Notes: generated by a model from the sequence alone, not told the origin. Counted from the first letter of the stretch, positions 1-5,623 are shown. The stretch is DNA of 7,509 bases from UBA2144 sp043819035 (GCA_043819035.1 JBDRFD010000030.1:1-7509); one strand, 5' to 3'. Made by a program: numbers and translations.

Positions 1-9
1 CCTTTTTTT

Positions 10-16
10 CCTCTCC
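10..16 (-). promoter_or_regulatory. Ribosome binding site of a minus-strand gene beyond the left edge
   Basis: Read on the minus strand, GGAGAGG follows the stop codon of the pilus ATPase gene by about 22 bases and is followed by an A-rich run. This is a good Shine-Dalgarno match and its usual start-codon distance falls at or just outside the window edge. I infer a closely spaced downstream gene, for example another pilus component such as PilT or PilC, but its coding sequence is not visible. Confidence 0.45.
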
Positions 17-38
17 AAAAGCAGCCGATCTATTCAGA

Positions 39-2120
39 TTATCGTTTATCATCAGAAGTGGAGAATATGATTTCCGGCGGCGCGGCTACACGCAGGAGCT
101 CTTCGATCGTCGTCATACCGGTTCGCACTTTTTCGAATCCATCTCCAAACATTAATCTCATTCCACCCTTACATGCTGCATTGTTGATATCCGCGCTTGT
201 CGCGCGTGCGATGATCAGATCCTCAATCTCCTTGGTAATTTCCAGCAGTTCATATATTCCCACACGTCCTCTGTAGCCTGTGTCACCACAAGCTTCACAT
301 CCCTTCCCGCGATAAAGCGTAACAGGGTCTGAACCGGTGAAGAATTTGTCCGCACCGGGAAAAAGCTTTTTTGCTTCCTCCGCTTCCAATGAGTAACTGT
401 GCCGGCATTGCGGGCAAATGCGACGCACTAGGCGCTGGCCGATTACGACTTCGAGCGTTGATGCGAGAAGGAAGGGTTCCACTCCCATTTCCAAAAGACG
501 CGGGACTGCAGTAGCTGCGTCATTCGCGTGCAGCGTGGAGAATAGAAGGTGCCCGGTGAGCGCAGCATTGACCGAAATGTCAGCAGTCTCACCATCACGG
601 ATCTCTCCGACCAGAAGAATATCCGGGTCTTGTCTCACAAGAGCCCTTAGGCCACTCGCAAACGTCAGATTCGCCTTGGGATTCACTTGAATATGATTGA
701 TCCCTGCGATCTTGTACTCCACAGGATCTTCAATCGTGGAAATATTCACATCGGGAAAGTTGCGCATCTTAAGTAGCGCGTAGAGTGTGGTGGATTTACC
801 GGATCCTGTGGGACCGGTTGTCAGAATCATACCGAACGGCTTGTGCGCGGCACGCTGCAAAACCTCCTGGTACTCCTGGCAGAATCCCAAATCACCAAGT
901 GTAAGGTGCCGTACGTATTCGGAGAGTAGGCGCATCACTACTTTCTCTCCGTCCACCAAAGGAACGACAGAAACACGAATATCGATCGATCCGGAATTCG
1001 TCTTGTGGCGGATAGCTCCGTCTTGCGGAGCAAAGTGTTCGTCAATACGCATATTTGCATCGATCTTGATACGGTTGAGGACCCCCTCGTAATGTTCTTT
1101 TGGAATACGCCCTGCTTCGTGCATCACTCCATCCACGCGGAAGCGCACGATGACGATCTTCTCCTGTGGCTCGAAGTGAATGTCGGATGCGCGCAGTTGA
1201 ATCGCGTCGTCCAGAATTTCTTCCAGGATCTCCGGCGCCACTTTCTTTTGCGCTTCGATGATCTTTTGGAAGCGTGTTGCCAGAGGTTTTTGATAATGAA
1301 AGAAGGCGCCCTCGATACTTGACTTCGGCGAGAAGACAAATGTGATCTTCCCCGTGAACTTCTTGCGAGCTTCTTCTTCCTTCTTCTTTTTTCCGAAGCT
1401 GAATGAAAACGCTGACTTTTTCTTTTTCTCCTTCTTCTCCGGCTCTTCAGGTAACGACGCCTGTTTTGATACTTTCTTCTTTTTTGTCTCTTGCTTGTCC
1501 TTAGAAGCTTCTTTGGATTCCCCTAAATCCGCTTTCTTCTCAGCCCCGCTGGACCCCCCTTCGTCCGTATCAGCGGACTCCGGCGAGGCAGGGCGGTGCT
1601 GCTGAGCGGATGTAACCTCTCCTTCCAAGGTTTCCTTAGGATCCTTTTTTTCTTTTTTTGCCTTTTTTTCCTCTTCTGTGCCATCTTTCCCATCCCTGTC
1701 TTTCTTCTGATCATCTTCTTCTTGCTCCTCTTCTACCGGCATTAGCGCTTCCGTCTGTTCAAAATTCATACGAATTGCTTCTTCCAATTTCTCATTACTC
1801 GGGTCAGACGTTGCAACGGTCACATTATTTCCTTCCCGCTTAACAACAATGGCAGAGTATGTTCGAGCGATCTCTTCCGGAATGAGCGACACCACATTCG
1901 AAGATGGCGGATTGGATGCGATGTCATAAAAGTCGAGCTTGTAGTGTTCCGCAAGAGCGCTTTCGTAGAGTTGCCTCGTAAGCAGCCCCTGATCTATCAG
2001 GAGATTCAAGAGGGACACTTTGAGCTCCTTCGCCTGTGCACCCATCTTGGTAAGCTCTTCCTCCGAGAGGTAGTTCTGCTCCAGAAGGATTTTGCCGATG
2101 TCTGTGTCACTTAGGGGCAT
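39..2120 (-). CDS. pilB: Type IV pilus assembly ATPase PilB / GspE-PulE family, with a large charged insert
   Basis: This 693-residue cytoplasmic hexameric ATPase should power extension of a type IV pilus or related secretion filament. Residues ~5-120 and ~256-278 form an MshEN (T2SSE N-terminal) domain. The catalytic core starts near residue 296, with SDIHFEP at 312-318, Walker A GPTGSGKST at 436-444, an Asp-box segment IEDPVEY at 463-469, Walker B around DILLVGEIRD (500-509) and a His box around TGHLLFSTLHAND (522-534). A tetracysteine zinc site (C569, C572, C608, C611) is typical of PilB/GspE and separates it from the retraction ATPase PilT. PilB proteins are usually about 560-580 residues; the excess is a Lys/Glu-rich insert at ~121-255. 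The ATG at 2120 is chosen because MshEN begins directly after it; no good Shine-Dalgarno is placed before it. I cannot exclude a GspE role, since no other pilus genes are visible. Confidence 0.95.
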   Translation of the reverse strand: MPLSDTDIGKILLEQNYLSEEELTKMGAQAKELKVSLLNLLIDQGLLTRQLYESALAEHYKLDFYDIASNPPSSNVVSLIPEEIARTYSAIVVKREGNNVTVATSDPSNEKLEEAIRMNFEQTEALMPVEEEQEEDDQKKDRDGKDGTEEEKKAKKEKKDPKETLEGEVTSAQQHRPASPESADTDEGGSSGAEKKADLGESKEASKDKQETKKKKVSKQASLPEEPEKKEKKKKSAFSFSFGKKKKEEEARKKFTGKITFVFSPKSSIEGAFFHYQKPLATRFQKIIEAQKKVAPEILEEILDDAIQLRASDIHFEPQEKIVIVRFRVDGVMHEAGRIPKEHYEGVLNRIKIDANMRIDEHFAPQDGAIRHKTNSGSIDIRVSVVPLVDGEKVVMRLLSEYVRHLTLGDLGFCQEYQEVLQRAAHKPFGMILTTGPTGSGKSTTLYALLKMRNFPDVNISTIEDPVEYKIAGINHIQVNPKANLTFASGLRALVRQDPDILLVGEIRDGETADISVNAALTGHLLFSTLHANDAATAVPRLLEMGVEPFLLASTLEVVIGQRLVRRICPQCRHSYSLEAEEAKKLFPGADKFFTGSDPVTLYRGKGCEACGDTGYRGRVGIYELLEITKEIEDLIIARATSADINNAACKGGMRLMFGDGFEKVRTGMTTIEELLRVAAPPEIIFSTSDDKR
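1356..1760 (-). other. Low-complexity Lys/Glu-rich insert coding segment inside the pilB MshEN domain
   Basis: Codons ~121-255 of the pilus ATPase encode an almost purely charged or small-residue stretch with runs such as KKKK and EEE, and no predicted fold. The segments on either side (VTVATSDPSNEKLEEAIR before, GKITFVFSPKSSIEGAFF after) are normally almost contiguous in MshEN domains, so this is an insertion between a helix and a strand. The coding strand is strongly purine-biased (AAG, AAA, GAA and GAG codons). It is probably a disordered linker or interaction arm; its function is unknown. Confidence 0.8.
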
Positions 2121-2161
2121 TGATTAATAGAGGTAATCCTTGATAGGAAAAAGAAAAAAGT

Positions 2162-2218
2162 GAAAAAAGGGCAAAAAAGGAAAAACACGTGCGTCTAATC
2201 CTTTTTTTCCCTTTTTTC
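2162..2218 (-). terminator. Long A/T-rich hairpin terminator between the response regulator and pilB, probably bidirectional
   Basis: The arms AAAAAAGGG (2163-2171) plus AAAAAAGGA (2173-2181) pair with TCCTTTTTT (from 2199) and CCCTTTTTT (2209-2217), with one mismatch between the two blocks. The loop of about 17 bases contains CACGTG. The hairpin lies 50 bases past the response-regulator stop and is followed by T-rich tracts on both strands. It fits an intrinsic terminator for the response regulator, separating it from pilB, although some read-through is possible. Confidence 0.6.
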
Positions 2219-2268
2219 TTTTTTTTCTTATTGGGGCCTTCAATAGCATCAGAGTAGTCATATCATAT

Positions 2269-2775
2269 TTAGAGAACAGACTTAACGTATTTAACAATTT
2301 CCACAATGGGGGTATTGGACTTTACGAAGTATCCCTTCGCACCGAGAGTCTTAGCTCTTTCCTGATCTTCGTCCTGCCCAAGGTTAGAGAGGACGATCAC
2401 CGGAATGTTTATTTTTTGTTTCTTTAGTTCCTCCAGGAACGCAAACCCATCCATCTTCGGCATAATGAGATCAAGGAGGATTGCTTTAGGTTTGAGTTCT
2501 TTAACTTTCTCTAATGCCTCGGCGCCATCTTGCACAATGTGCGTCTCGTATCCCTCGTGTGCAAACTTGAGCTCCAGCGCATGCGCCAGCGGCCGCTCGT
2601 CTTCCGCAATCAGAAGGCATTTCTTGTTTCCGGTTGGCTTCTCCTTTGGGATTTCCTCCACGGGAACCTCTTTATCAGAAGCCTTTTTCTCAGATTCCTT
2701 TACCACTTCCTTCGCCTCATTTAGCTTGCTTTCCTCCTCAGACTGAGCCGGTTTTGAATTTTGGTTTTTTGGCAT
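2269..2775 (-). CDS. Stand-alone response regulator receiver protein with a charged N-terminal extension
   Basis: This 168-residue protein is a CheY-like receiver domain (~residues 52-168) behind a ~50-residue Lys/Glu/Ser-rich, probably disordered leader. The domain shows the acidic pair E58/D59 in LLIAEDE, phospho-acceptor D102 in DLIMPKMDG, Ser130 in the switch Thr/Ser position (VLSN) and the conserved Lys152 in YFVKS. There is no DNA-binding or enzymatic output domain, so it probably works by protein-protein contact, as PilG/PilH or CheY do. The ATG at 2775 is preferred over one at 2796, because the predicted transcription start (~2792) lies downstream of the latter. It precedes pilB in the same orientation, behind a hairpin terminator. 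A link to pilus control is an inference from position only, and no cognate kinase is in the window. Confidence 0.9.
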   Translation of the reverse strand: MPKNQNSKPAQSEEESKLNEAKEVVKESEKKASDKEVPVEEIPKEKPTGNKKCLLIAEDERPLAHALELKFAHEGYETHIVQDGAEALEKVKELKPKAILLDLIMPKMDGFAFLEELKKQKINIPVIVLSNLGQDEDQERAKTLGAKGYFVKSNTPIVEIVKYVKSVL

Positions 2776-2798
2776 AATGAACCCAAAATAATCCACTC

Positions 2799-2827
2799 AT
2801 TATAGCAGATAACTTGCATTGAGACAA
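2799..2827 (-). promoter_or_regulatory. Promoter of the response regulator gene (extended -10)
   Basis: On the minus strand, TTGTCT (2827-2822) is followed after 17 bases by TATAAT (2804-2799), preceded by TGC to give a perfect extended -10. The predicted start near 2792 leaves a leader of ~17 bases before the ATG at 2775. The -35 box overlaps the -35 box of the divergent purH promoter. Confidence 0.65.
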
Positions 2828-2847
2828 TGCTGAGAAGCAGGTACACT
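2819..2847 (+). promoter_or_regulatory. Promoter of purH
   Basis: TTGAGA (2819-2824), a 17-base spacer and TACACT (2842-2847) resemble a sigma-70 promoter, with 5/6 and 4/6 consensus matches. Transcription would start near 2854, about 34 bases before the purH ATG. An AGGA at 2881-2884 lies only 3 bases before that ATG and is a short-spaced, weak ribosome binding site. Confidence 0.5.
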
Positions 2848-2887
2848 GACCTACGTTCTTAGCCATCCTTCAACTTCCTCAGGATAA

Positions 2888-4399
2888 ATGAAAAAACGTG
2901 CCCTCATCTCTGTCTCCGACAAATCAGGTGTCAGCGAATTTGCCCGTGCCCTTATAGATTTGGGGTACGAAATCCTCTCGACCGGAGGAACGCAGAAAGC
3001 GCTTAAAGAAGCCAATATTGACGTTATCCCAGTGGAGGAAGTGACGAAGTTTCCGGAGTGTTTTTCCGGGAGGGTGAAAACGCTCCATCCACTGATCTTC
3101 GGAGGACTCCTCTTTAAGAGGGGGGACAAAGAGCATGAAAAGCAAGCCGAGAAACTTGGTATTCAGCCAATAGATATTGTAGCTGTCAACCTCTACCCAT
3201 TCGAGGAAGCTGCTAAGAACAAAAAAAATGGAAGGGAGGAGCTGGTAGAGCAGATCGATATCGGGGGACCGAGCTTGCTGCGGGCTGCCGCGAAAAATGC
3301 AGACCAAGTCACCGTAATTTGTGACCCGTCTGACTATGATCGTGTGATTGAAGAGCTCAAAAAGAACGGAGTGACATCGACTGAACTGCGCACTGAGCTC
3401 GCAACGAAAGTTTTTCTGCGCACCGCAGCGTATGACACATGTATTGCACAGAAACTTTCCGGCGGATTCCATAATGGGATGTTGCTGACGAACAAAATGG
3501 ACATGCGTTATGGAGAAAACCCGCATCAGTGGGGAGCGTTTTACGAATTTTACGGTCAGCCGCCAGGGTGGACTGTGCTGCAGGAAGAAAAACAGATGAG
3601 TTACTTAAATATTCTGGATGCCGATGGCGCGTGGAACTTGGTGTGTGAGTTCGAAGAACCAACTTCCGCGTGCATCAAGCACGCAAATCCATCAGGAGTC
3701 GCGTGTCACGATGATATTACCGAAGCGTTCCAGAGAAGTTACGACGCAGACAGGCTTTCTGCATTCGGTGTGATCATCGCGCTTAATAGGCCATGCACAA
3801 AAGAGATTATCGAAAAGATTGTTGAACAGAAAATCTTTGTGGAGATCATTATTGCTCCAAGTTACGAGCCGGAAGCGATAGAGGCACTTAAGAAGCGCCC
3901 CAAGATCCGTGTAATTGAACATCATTGTCCGGAAGAAACCGACATCCCCAGCTTCCGCTCCATGCTCGGCGGCATGCTCGTCCAGAATCTGGATAAGAGA
4001 GTCGTCACAGAAGATGACTTAACGGTTGCCACAAAAGTTAAGCCTACAAAAGAACAAATCGTAGATCTGCTCTTCTGCTGGAAGGTCGTCAAGCACGCTA
4101 AGAGTAACGCGATTGTATTCTCCAAAGATCTTACAACCGTTGGCATCGGCTGCGGACAAACGAGCCGCGTGGATTCAACAATTATCGCAGCACGCAGAGC
4201 AGGGGACCGCGCGAAAGGTGCAGTCATGGCAAGTGATGCGTTCTTCCCATTTCCGGACTCCGTGGAAGAAGCCGCGAAGAATGGGATTGCCGCAATCATT
4301 CAACCCGGCGGATCAATAAGAGATGAAGAAGTGATTGCGAAGGCGAATGAGCTTGGGATTGTGATGGTTCTCACAGGTGTCCGCGGCTTCAGACACTGA
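2888..4399 (+). CDS. purH: Bifunctional AICAR formyltransferase / IMP cyclohydrolase
   Basis: This 503-residue enzyme catalyses the last two steps of de novo purine synthesis: 10-formyltetrahydrofolate-dependent formylation of AICAR to FAICAR, and its cyclisation to IMP. The N-terminal MGS-like cyclohydrolase domain (~1-195) has SDKSG (10-14), STGGT (31-35), SGRVKTLHP (60-68) and DIGGPSLLRAAAKN (124-137). The transformylase domain (~196-503) has RYGENPHQ (207-214), the catalytic Lys-His pair in IKHANPSG (K264, H265), KSNAIV (405-410), SDAFFPFPDSVE (449-460) and the terminal GVRGFRH. The length is close to the usual ~510-530 and nothing essential seems missing. It is a single-gene unit here, divergent from the response regulator, and a stem-loop repeat begins six bases after its TGA stop. 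Its presence implies some purine synthesis capacity, which many reduced relatives lack. Confidence 0.97.
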   Translation: MKKRALISVSDKSGVSEFARALIDLGYEILSTGGTQKALKEANIDVIPVEEVTKFPECFSGRVKTLHPLIFGGLLFKRGDKEHEKQAEKLGIQPIDIVAVNLYPFEEAAKNKKNGREELVEQIDIGGPSLLRAAAKNADQVTVICDPSDYDRVIEELKKNGVTSTELRTELATKVFLRTAAYDTCIAQKLSGGFHNGMLLTNKMDMRYGENPHQWGAFYEFYGQPPGWTVLQEEKQMSYLNILDADGAWNLVCEFEEPTSACIKHANPSGVACHDDITEAFQRSYDADRLSAFGVIIALNRPCTKEIIEKIVEQKIFVEIIIAPSYEPEAIEALKKRPKIRVIEHHCPEETDIPSFRSMLGGMLVQNLDKRVVTEDDLTVATKVKPTKEQIVDLLFCWKVVKHAKSNAIVFSKDLTTVGIGCGQTSRVDSTIIAARRAGDRAKGAVMASDAFFPFPDSVEEAAKNGIAAIIQPGGSIRDEEVIAKANELGIVMVLTGVRGFRH

Positions 4400-4404
4400 G
4401 ACTA

Positions 4405-4435
4405 GTGTCATGGTGAGCTCGGCGAACCATGATAC
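4405..4435 (+). repeat. Palindromic stem-loop repeat R1 (core in forward orientation)
   Basis: The arms GTGTCATGGT (4405-4414) and ACCATGATAC (4426-4435) pair with one G-T wobble around the 11-base core GAGCTCGGCGA (4415-4425). The element begins six bases after the purH stop and could also help terminate that transcript. It is an inverted near-copy of R2 on the other side of the GIY-YIG gene. Confidence 0.85.
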
Positions 4436-4462
4436 CTTGATGAAATGTCTTGCGAAAACAGG

Positions 4463-4468
4463 TATATT
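4463..4468 (+). promoter_or_regulatory. -10 box before the GIY-YIG gene, suggesting a leaderless transcript
   Basis: TATATT ends 8 bases before the ATG at 4477, placing the transcription start within a couple of bases of the start codon. A TTGATG at 4437-4442 is a possible -35, but the 20-base spacing is too long. No Shine-Dalgarno is visible. Confidence 0.4.
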
Positions 4469-4476
4469 CACCCGCT

Positions 4477-4860
4477 ATGTTCACATTCGACTACTACGTC
4501 TATATTGTCCGATGTAAAGACGGTAGTTACTACACAGGCATCACAAATAATGTCGGCCTTAGAATAAATGAACATAACAAAGGCATTCATCCAAAGTCTT
4601 ACACCTATTCACGCAGACCTGTCAGATTTGTCTATTCGTCCCACTTTAACGATGTGTGGGAAGCAATATCATGGGAGAAACAAATCAAACGTTGGAGTAG
4701 AAAGAAGAAAGAGGCGCTGATTTATGAAGAATATGAGAAATTAGAAAGTTTGTCTTGGAATCAATATTGCAAGAGAATCGATGTCATGGTTCGCCGAGCT
4801 CACCATGACATCTCTCGTCTTCTTTCGTTAAACCCAAGCTGTCATTCTGAGCTCGGCTAG
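4477..4860 (+). CDS. GIY-YIG family nuclease (UPF0213/COG2827-like), repeat-associated
   Basis: This 127-residue small protein has a GIY-YIG nuclease domain at residues ~5-92. It shows the paired motif YVYIVRC (7-13) and YYTGIT (18-23), the conserved Arg29 in GLRINEHN and the metal-binding Glu67 in SWEKQIKRW. Such nucleases cut DNA using one divalent metal ion; the single-domain group has few characterised members and is related to SLX1-like and homing enzymes. ATG 4477 is preferred to a TTG at 4450 because the fold begins at once after it and a -10 box (4463-4468) lies between them. From residue 102 on, the tail is encoded by stem-loops R2 and R3, and the TAG stop sits at the R3/R4 junction, so the tail is probably not part of the fold. 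The gene is AT-richer than its neighbours, suggesting acquisition. Confidence 0.88.
   Translation: MFTFDYYVYIVRCKDGSYYTGITNNVGLRINEHNKGIHPKSYTYSRRPVRFVYSSHFNDVWEAISWEKQIKRWSRKKKEALIYEEYEKLESLSWNQYCKRIDVMVRRAHHDISRLLSLNPSCHSELG
4780..4812 (-). repeat. Palindromic stem-loop repeat R2 (core in reverse orientation), inside the 3' end of the GIY-YIG gene
   Basis: The arms GATGTCATGGT (4780-4790) and ACCATGACATC (4802-4812) are perfect 11-base complements. The loop (4791-4801) is the exact reverse complement of the R1 core GAGCTCGGCGA. It is translated in frame as residues 102-112 of the nuclease. Confidence 0.9.
4840..4857 (+). repeat. Half-copy R3 of the stem-loop repeat
   Basis: TGTCATTCTGAGCTCGGC repeats exactly the first 18 bases of R4, which begins 21 bases later. 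Only the left arm and most of the core are present. The intervening TAG is the stop codon of the GIY-YIG gene. Confidence 0.85.
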
Positions 4861-4890
4861 TGTCATTCTGAGCTCGGCGAAGGATGACAC
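4860..4890 (+). repeat. Palindromic stem-loop repeat R4, between the convergent GIY-YIG and recR genes
   Basis: The arms TGTCATTCT (4861-4869) and AGGATGACA (4881-4889), extended by G4860/C4890, pair with one G-T wobble around the same GAGCTCGGCGA core (4870-4880). It ends 5 bases from the recR stop and may also serve as a transcript 3' end for both convergent genes. There is no clear T-tract, so classical termination is uncertain. Confidence 0.85.
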
Positions 4891-4895
4891 ACTAT

Positions 4896-5516
4896 TTAAA
4901 GCTTTCTCCTCCCCGCCACCGCCTCTCTCAGTGTCACCTGATCCGCAAATTCAATATCCGCACCCATGGGGAGCCCATGTGCCAGCCGCGTAATTGCTTC
5001 GACTTTATCTTTTAGCTGATCGTGAATGTAACTAGCCGTTGCTTCTCCTTCCACATCCGGATTGGTTGCAACGATTACTTCTTTTATATCCCCTGCTTGT
5101 CCCGAGCCCTGTCGAGGGGACTGACAACGATCGATGAGTTCCTTAAGTTTCAGCTGCTCCGGCCCCATCCCATCAATGGGGGAGAGGACGCCATGGAGCA
5201 CATGATACAAACCTTTGTAAGAAGTTTTTTCGAACGCGACCACATCCAAAGGATTCTCGACAACTAAAATGGTGGTGTGATCACGCGTAGAGTCAGAACA
5301 AATCGAACACTCCTCCTGAAGTGAAACCATCTGGCACTGCTTGCAGTACTTGAGTTCTATTTTAAGTTCATTGAGCGACTTCCCAAGTGCCTCCGGCGAC
5401 GCTTTGGAGCTCCTGAGCAAATGGAACGTGAGCCGTTCAGCTGATTTGGGGCCAATGCCCGGGAGCTTGGAGAATTCTTCGATGACGCGGGTGATCTGAG
5501 GTGGGAGAAGGGACAT
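4896..5516 (-). CDS. recR: Recombination mediator protein RecR, with a repeat-derived insert
   Basis: This 206-residue protein works with RecO (and RecF) to load RecA at single-stranded gaps during recombinational repair. It has a helix-hairpin-helix around LPGIGPKSAERL (18-29), a Cys4 zinc finger (C58, C61, C70, C73), a Toprim domain (~81-178) with E88 and ATNPDVEGEAT (150-160), and a Walker-B-like C-terminal region (LAHGLPMGADIEFAD). The length is near the usual ~200. Residues 133-142, SPRQGSGQAG, have no counterpart in the E. coli protein and are encoded by a palindromic insert in a Toprim surface loop, kept in frame. The ATG at 5516 is chosen because RecR proteins start with a short MxxxPxxxxxLIxxxxxLPGIG pattern; the open frame reaching 5807 upstream is antisense to the next gene. 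Recombination function looks intact. Confidence 0.96.
   Translation of the reverse strand: MSLLPPQITRVIEEFSKLPGIGPKSAERLTFHLLRSSKASPEALGKSLNELKIELKYCKQCQMVSLQEECSICSDSTRDHTTILVVENPLDVVAFEKTSYKGLYHVLHGVLSPIDGMGPEQLKLKELIDRCQSPRQGSGQAGDIKEVIVATNPDVEGEATASYIHDQLKDKVEAITRLAHGLPMGADIEFADQVTLREAVAGRRKL
5091..5121 (-). repeat. In-frame stem-loop repeat insert within recR
   Basis: The segment encodes SPRQGSGQAG. It has short complementary ends GTCCC (5099-5103) and GGGAC (5117-5121) around GAGCCCTGTCGA, resembling the GAGCTCGGCGA core of R1-R4. The 30-base length of the extra codons (5091-5120) preserves the reading frame. I recall this peptide from other proteins in candidate-phylum and metagenomic genomes, which suggests a dispersed repeat rather than a RecR-specific loop. 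Confidence 0.7.
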
Positions 5517-5524
5517 GGGTGCAT

Positions 5525-5533
5525 AGGATAGCA
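5525..5533 (-). promoter_or_regulatory. Extended -10 box of recR, suggesting a leaderless transcript
   Basis: On the minus strand, TGC (5533-5531) precedes TATCCT (5530-5525), which ends 8 bases before the recR ATG at 5516. No good -35 and no Shine-Dalgarno is visible, so transcription probably begins at or just before the start codon. Confidence 0.4.
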
Positions 5534-5585
5534 GATTTTTCGTCAGCAGCAGCTCTGCCGCGTCGCTGCTACATTGCAAATAATA

Positions 5586-5614
5586 TTGTACAAAACAGCA
5601 ATCATGCGTATGGT
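5586..5614 (+). promoter_or_regulatory. Possible promoter of the 377-residue ORF
   Basis: TTGTAC (5586-5591), a 17-base spacer and TATGGT (5609-5614) lie in the divergent gap with recR. The -10 ends 9 bases before the ATG at 5624, again implying almost no leader. There is no Shine-Dalgarno. Confidence 0.4.
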
Positions 5615-5623
5615 CTGCTTTCC

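Larger units (their letters stand above)
4405..4890 (+). mobile_element. Putative mobile unit: GIY-YIG nuclease gene bracketed by inverted stem-loop repeats
   Basis: An AT-rich single-gene unit is bounded by stem-loop R1 on the left and R2, R3 and R4 on the right. R1 and R2 are reverse complements over 29 bases except one position, so they act formally as terminal inverted repeats 375 bp apart. Sampled 60-base lines inside the gene are about 35-37% GC against 47-58% in purH, consistent with transfer. The mobility is inferred. No target duplication was identified, and the outer boundary could be R2 (ending 4812) or R4 (ending 4890). Confidence 0.45.

Noticed and set aside
2124..2306. 60-residue minus-strand frame between pilB and the response regulator
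   Set aside because: It overlaps the response-regulator end and runs through the A/T-rich hairpin terminator, giving a low-complexity Lys/Phe product with no start signal.
2776..2796. Earlier ATG at 2796 for the response regulator
   Set aside because: It lies at or before the transcription start predicted from the strong extended -10 at 2799-2804.
2888..4399. Long antisense frames opposite purH (for example 2924-3526 and 3922-4299)
   Set aside because: They are shadows of a confidently identified gene with all its motifs.
4397..4399. TGA recoding to glycine as in Gracilibacteria/Absconditabacteria
   Set aside because: purH and smpB end at TGA exactly where the families end, and no in-frame TGA interrupts any gene.
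4450..4476. TTG start at 4450 for the GIY-YIG gene
   Set aside because: The extra nine codons contain the -10-like TATATT and add nothing to the domain.
4405..4890. CRISPR array from the repeated hairpins
   Set aside because: The copies differ in orientation, arms and spacing, there are no regular spacers, and a gene lies between them.
5501..5623. Earlier ATG at 5501 for the 377-residue ORF
   Set aside because: It would overlap the recR start antisense and place the promoter-like elements inside coding sequence; the first 41 codons read as non-coding.
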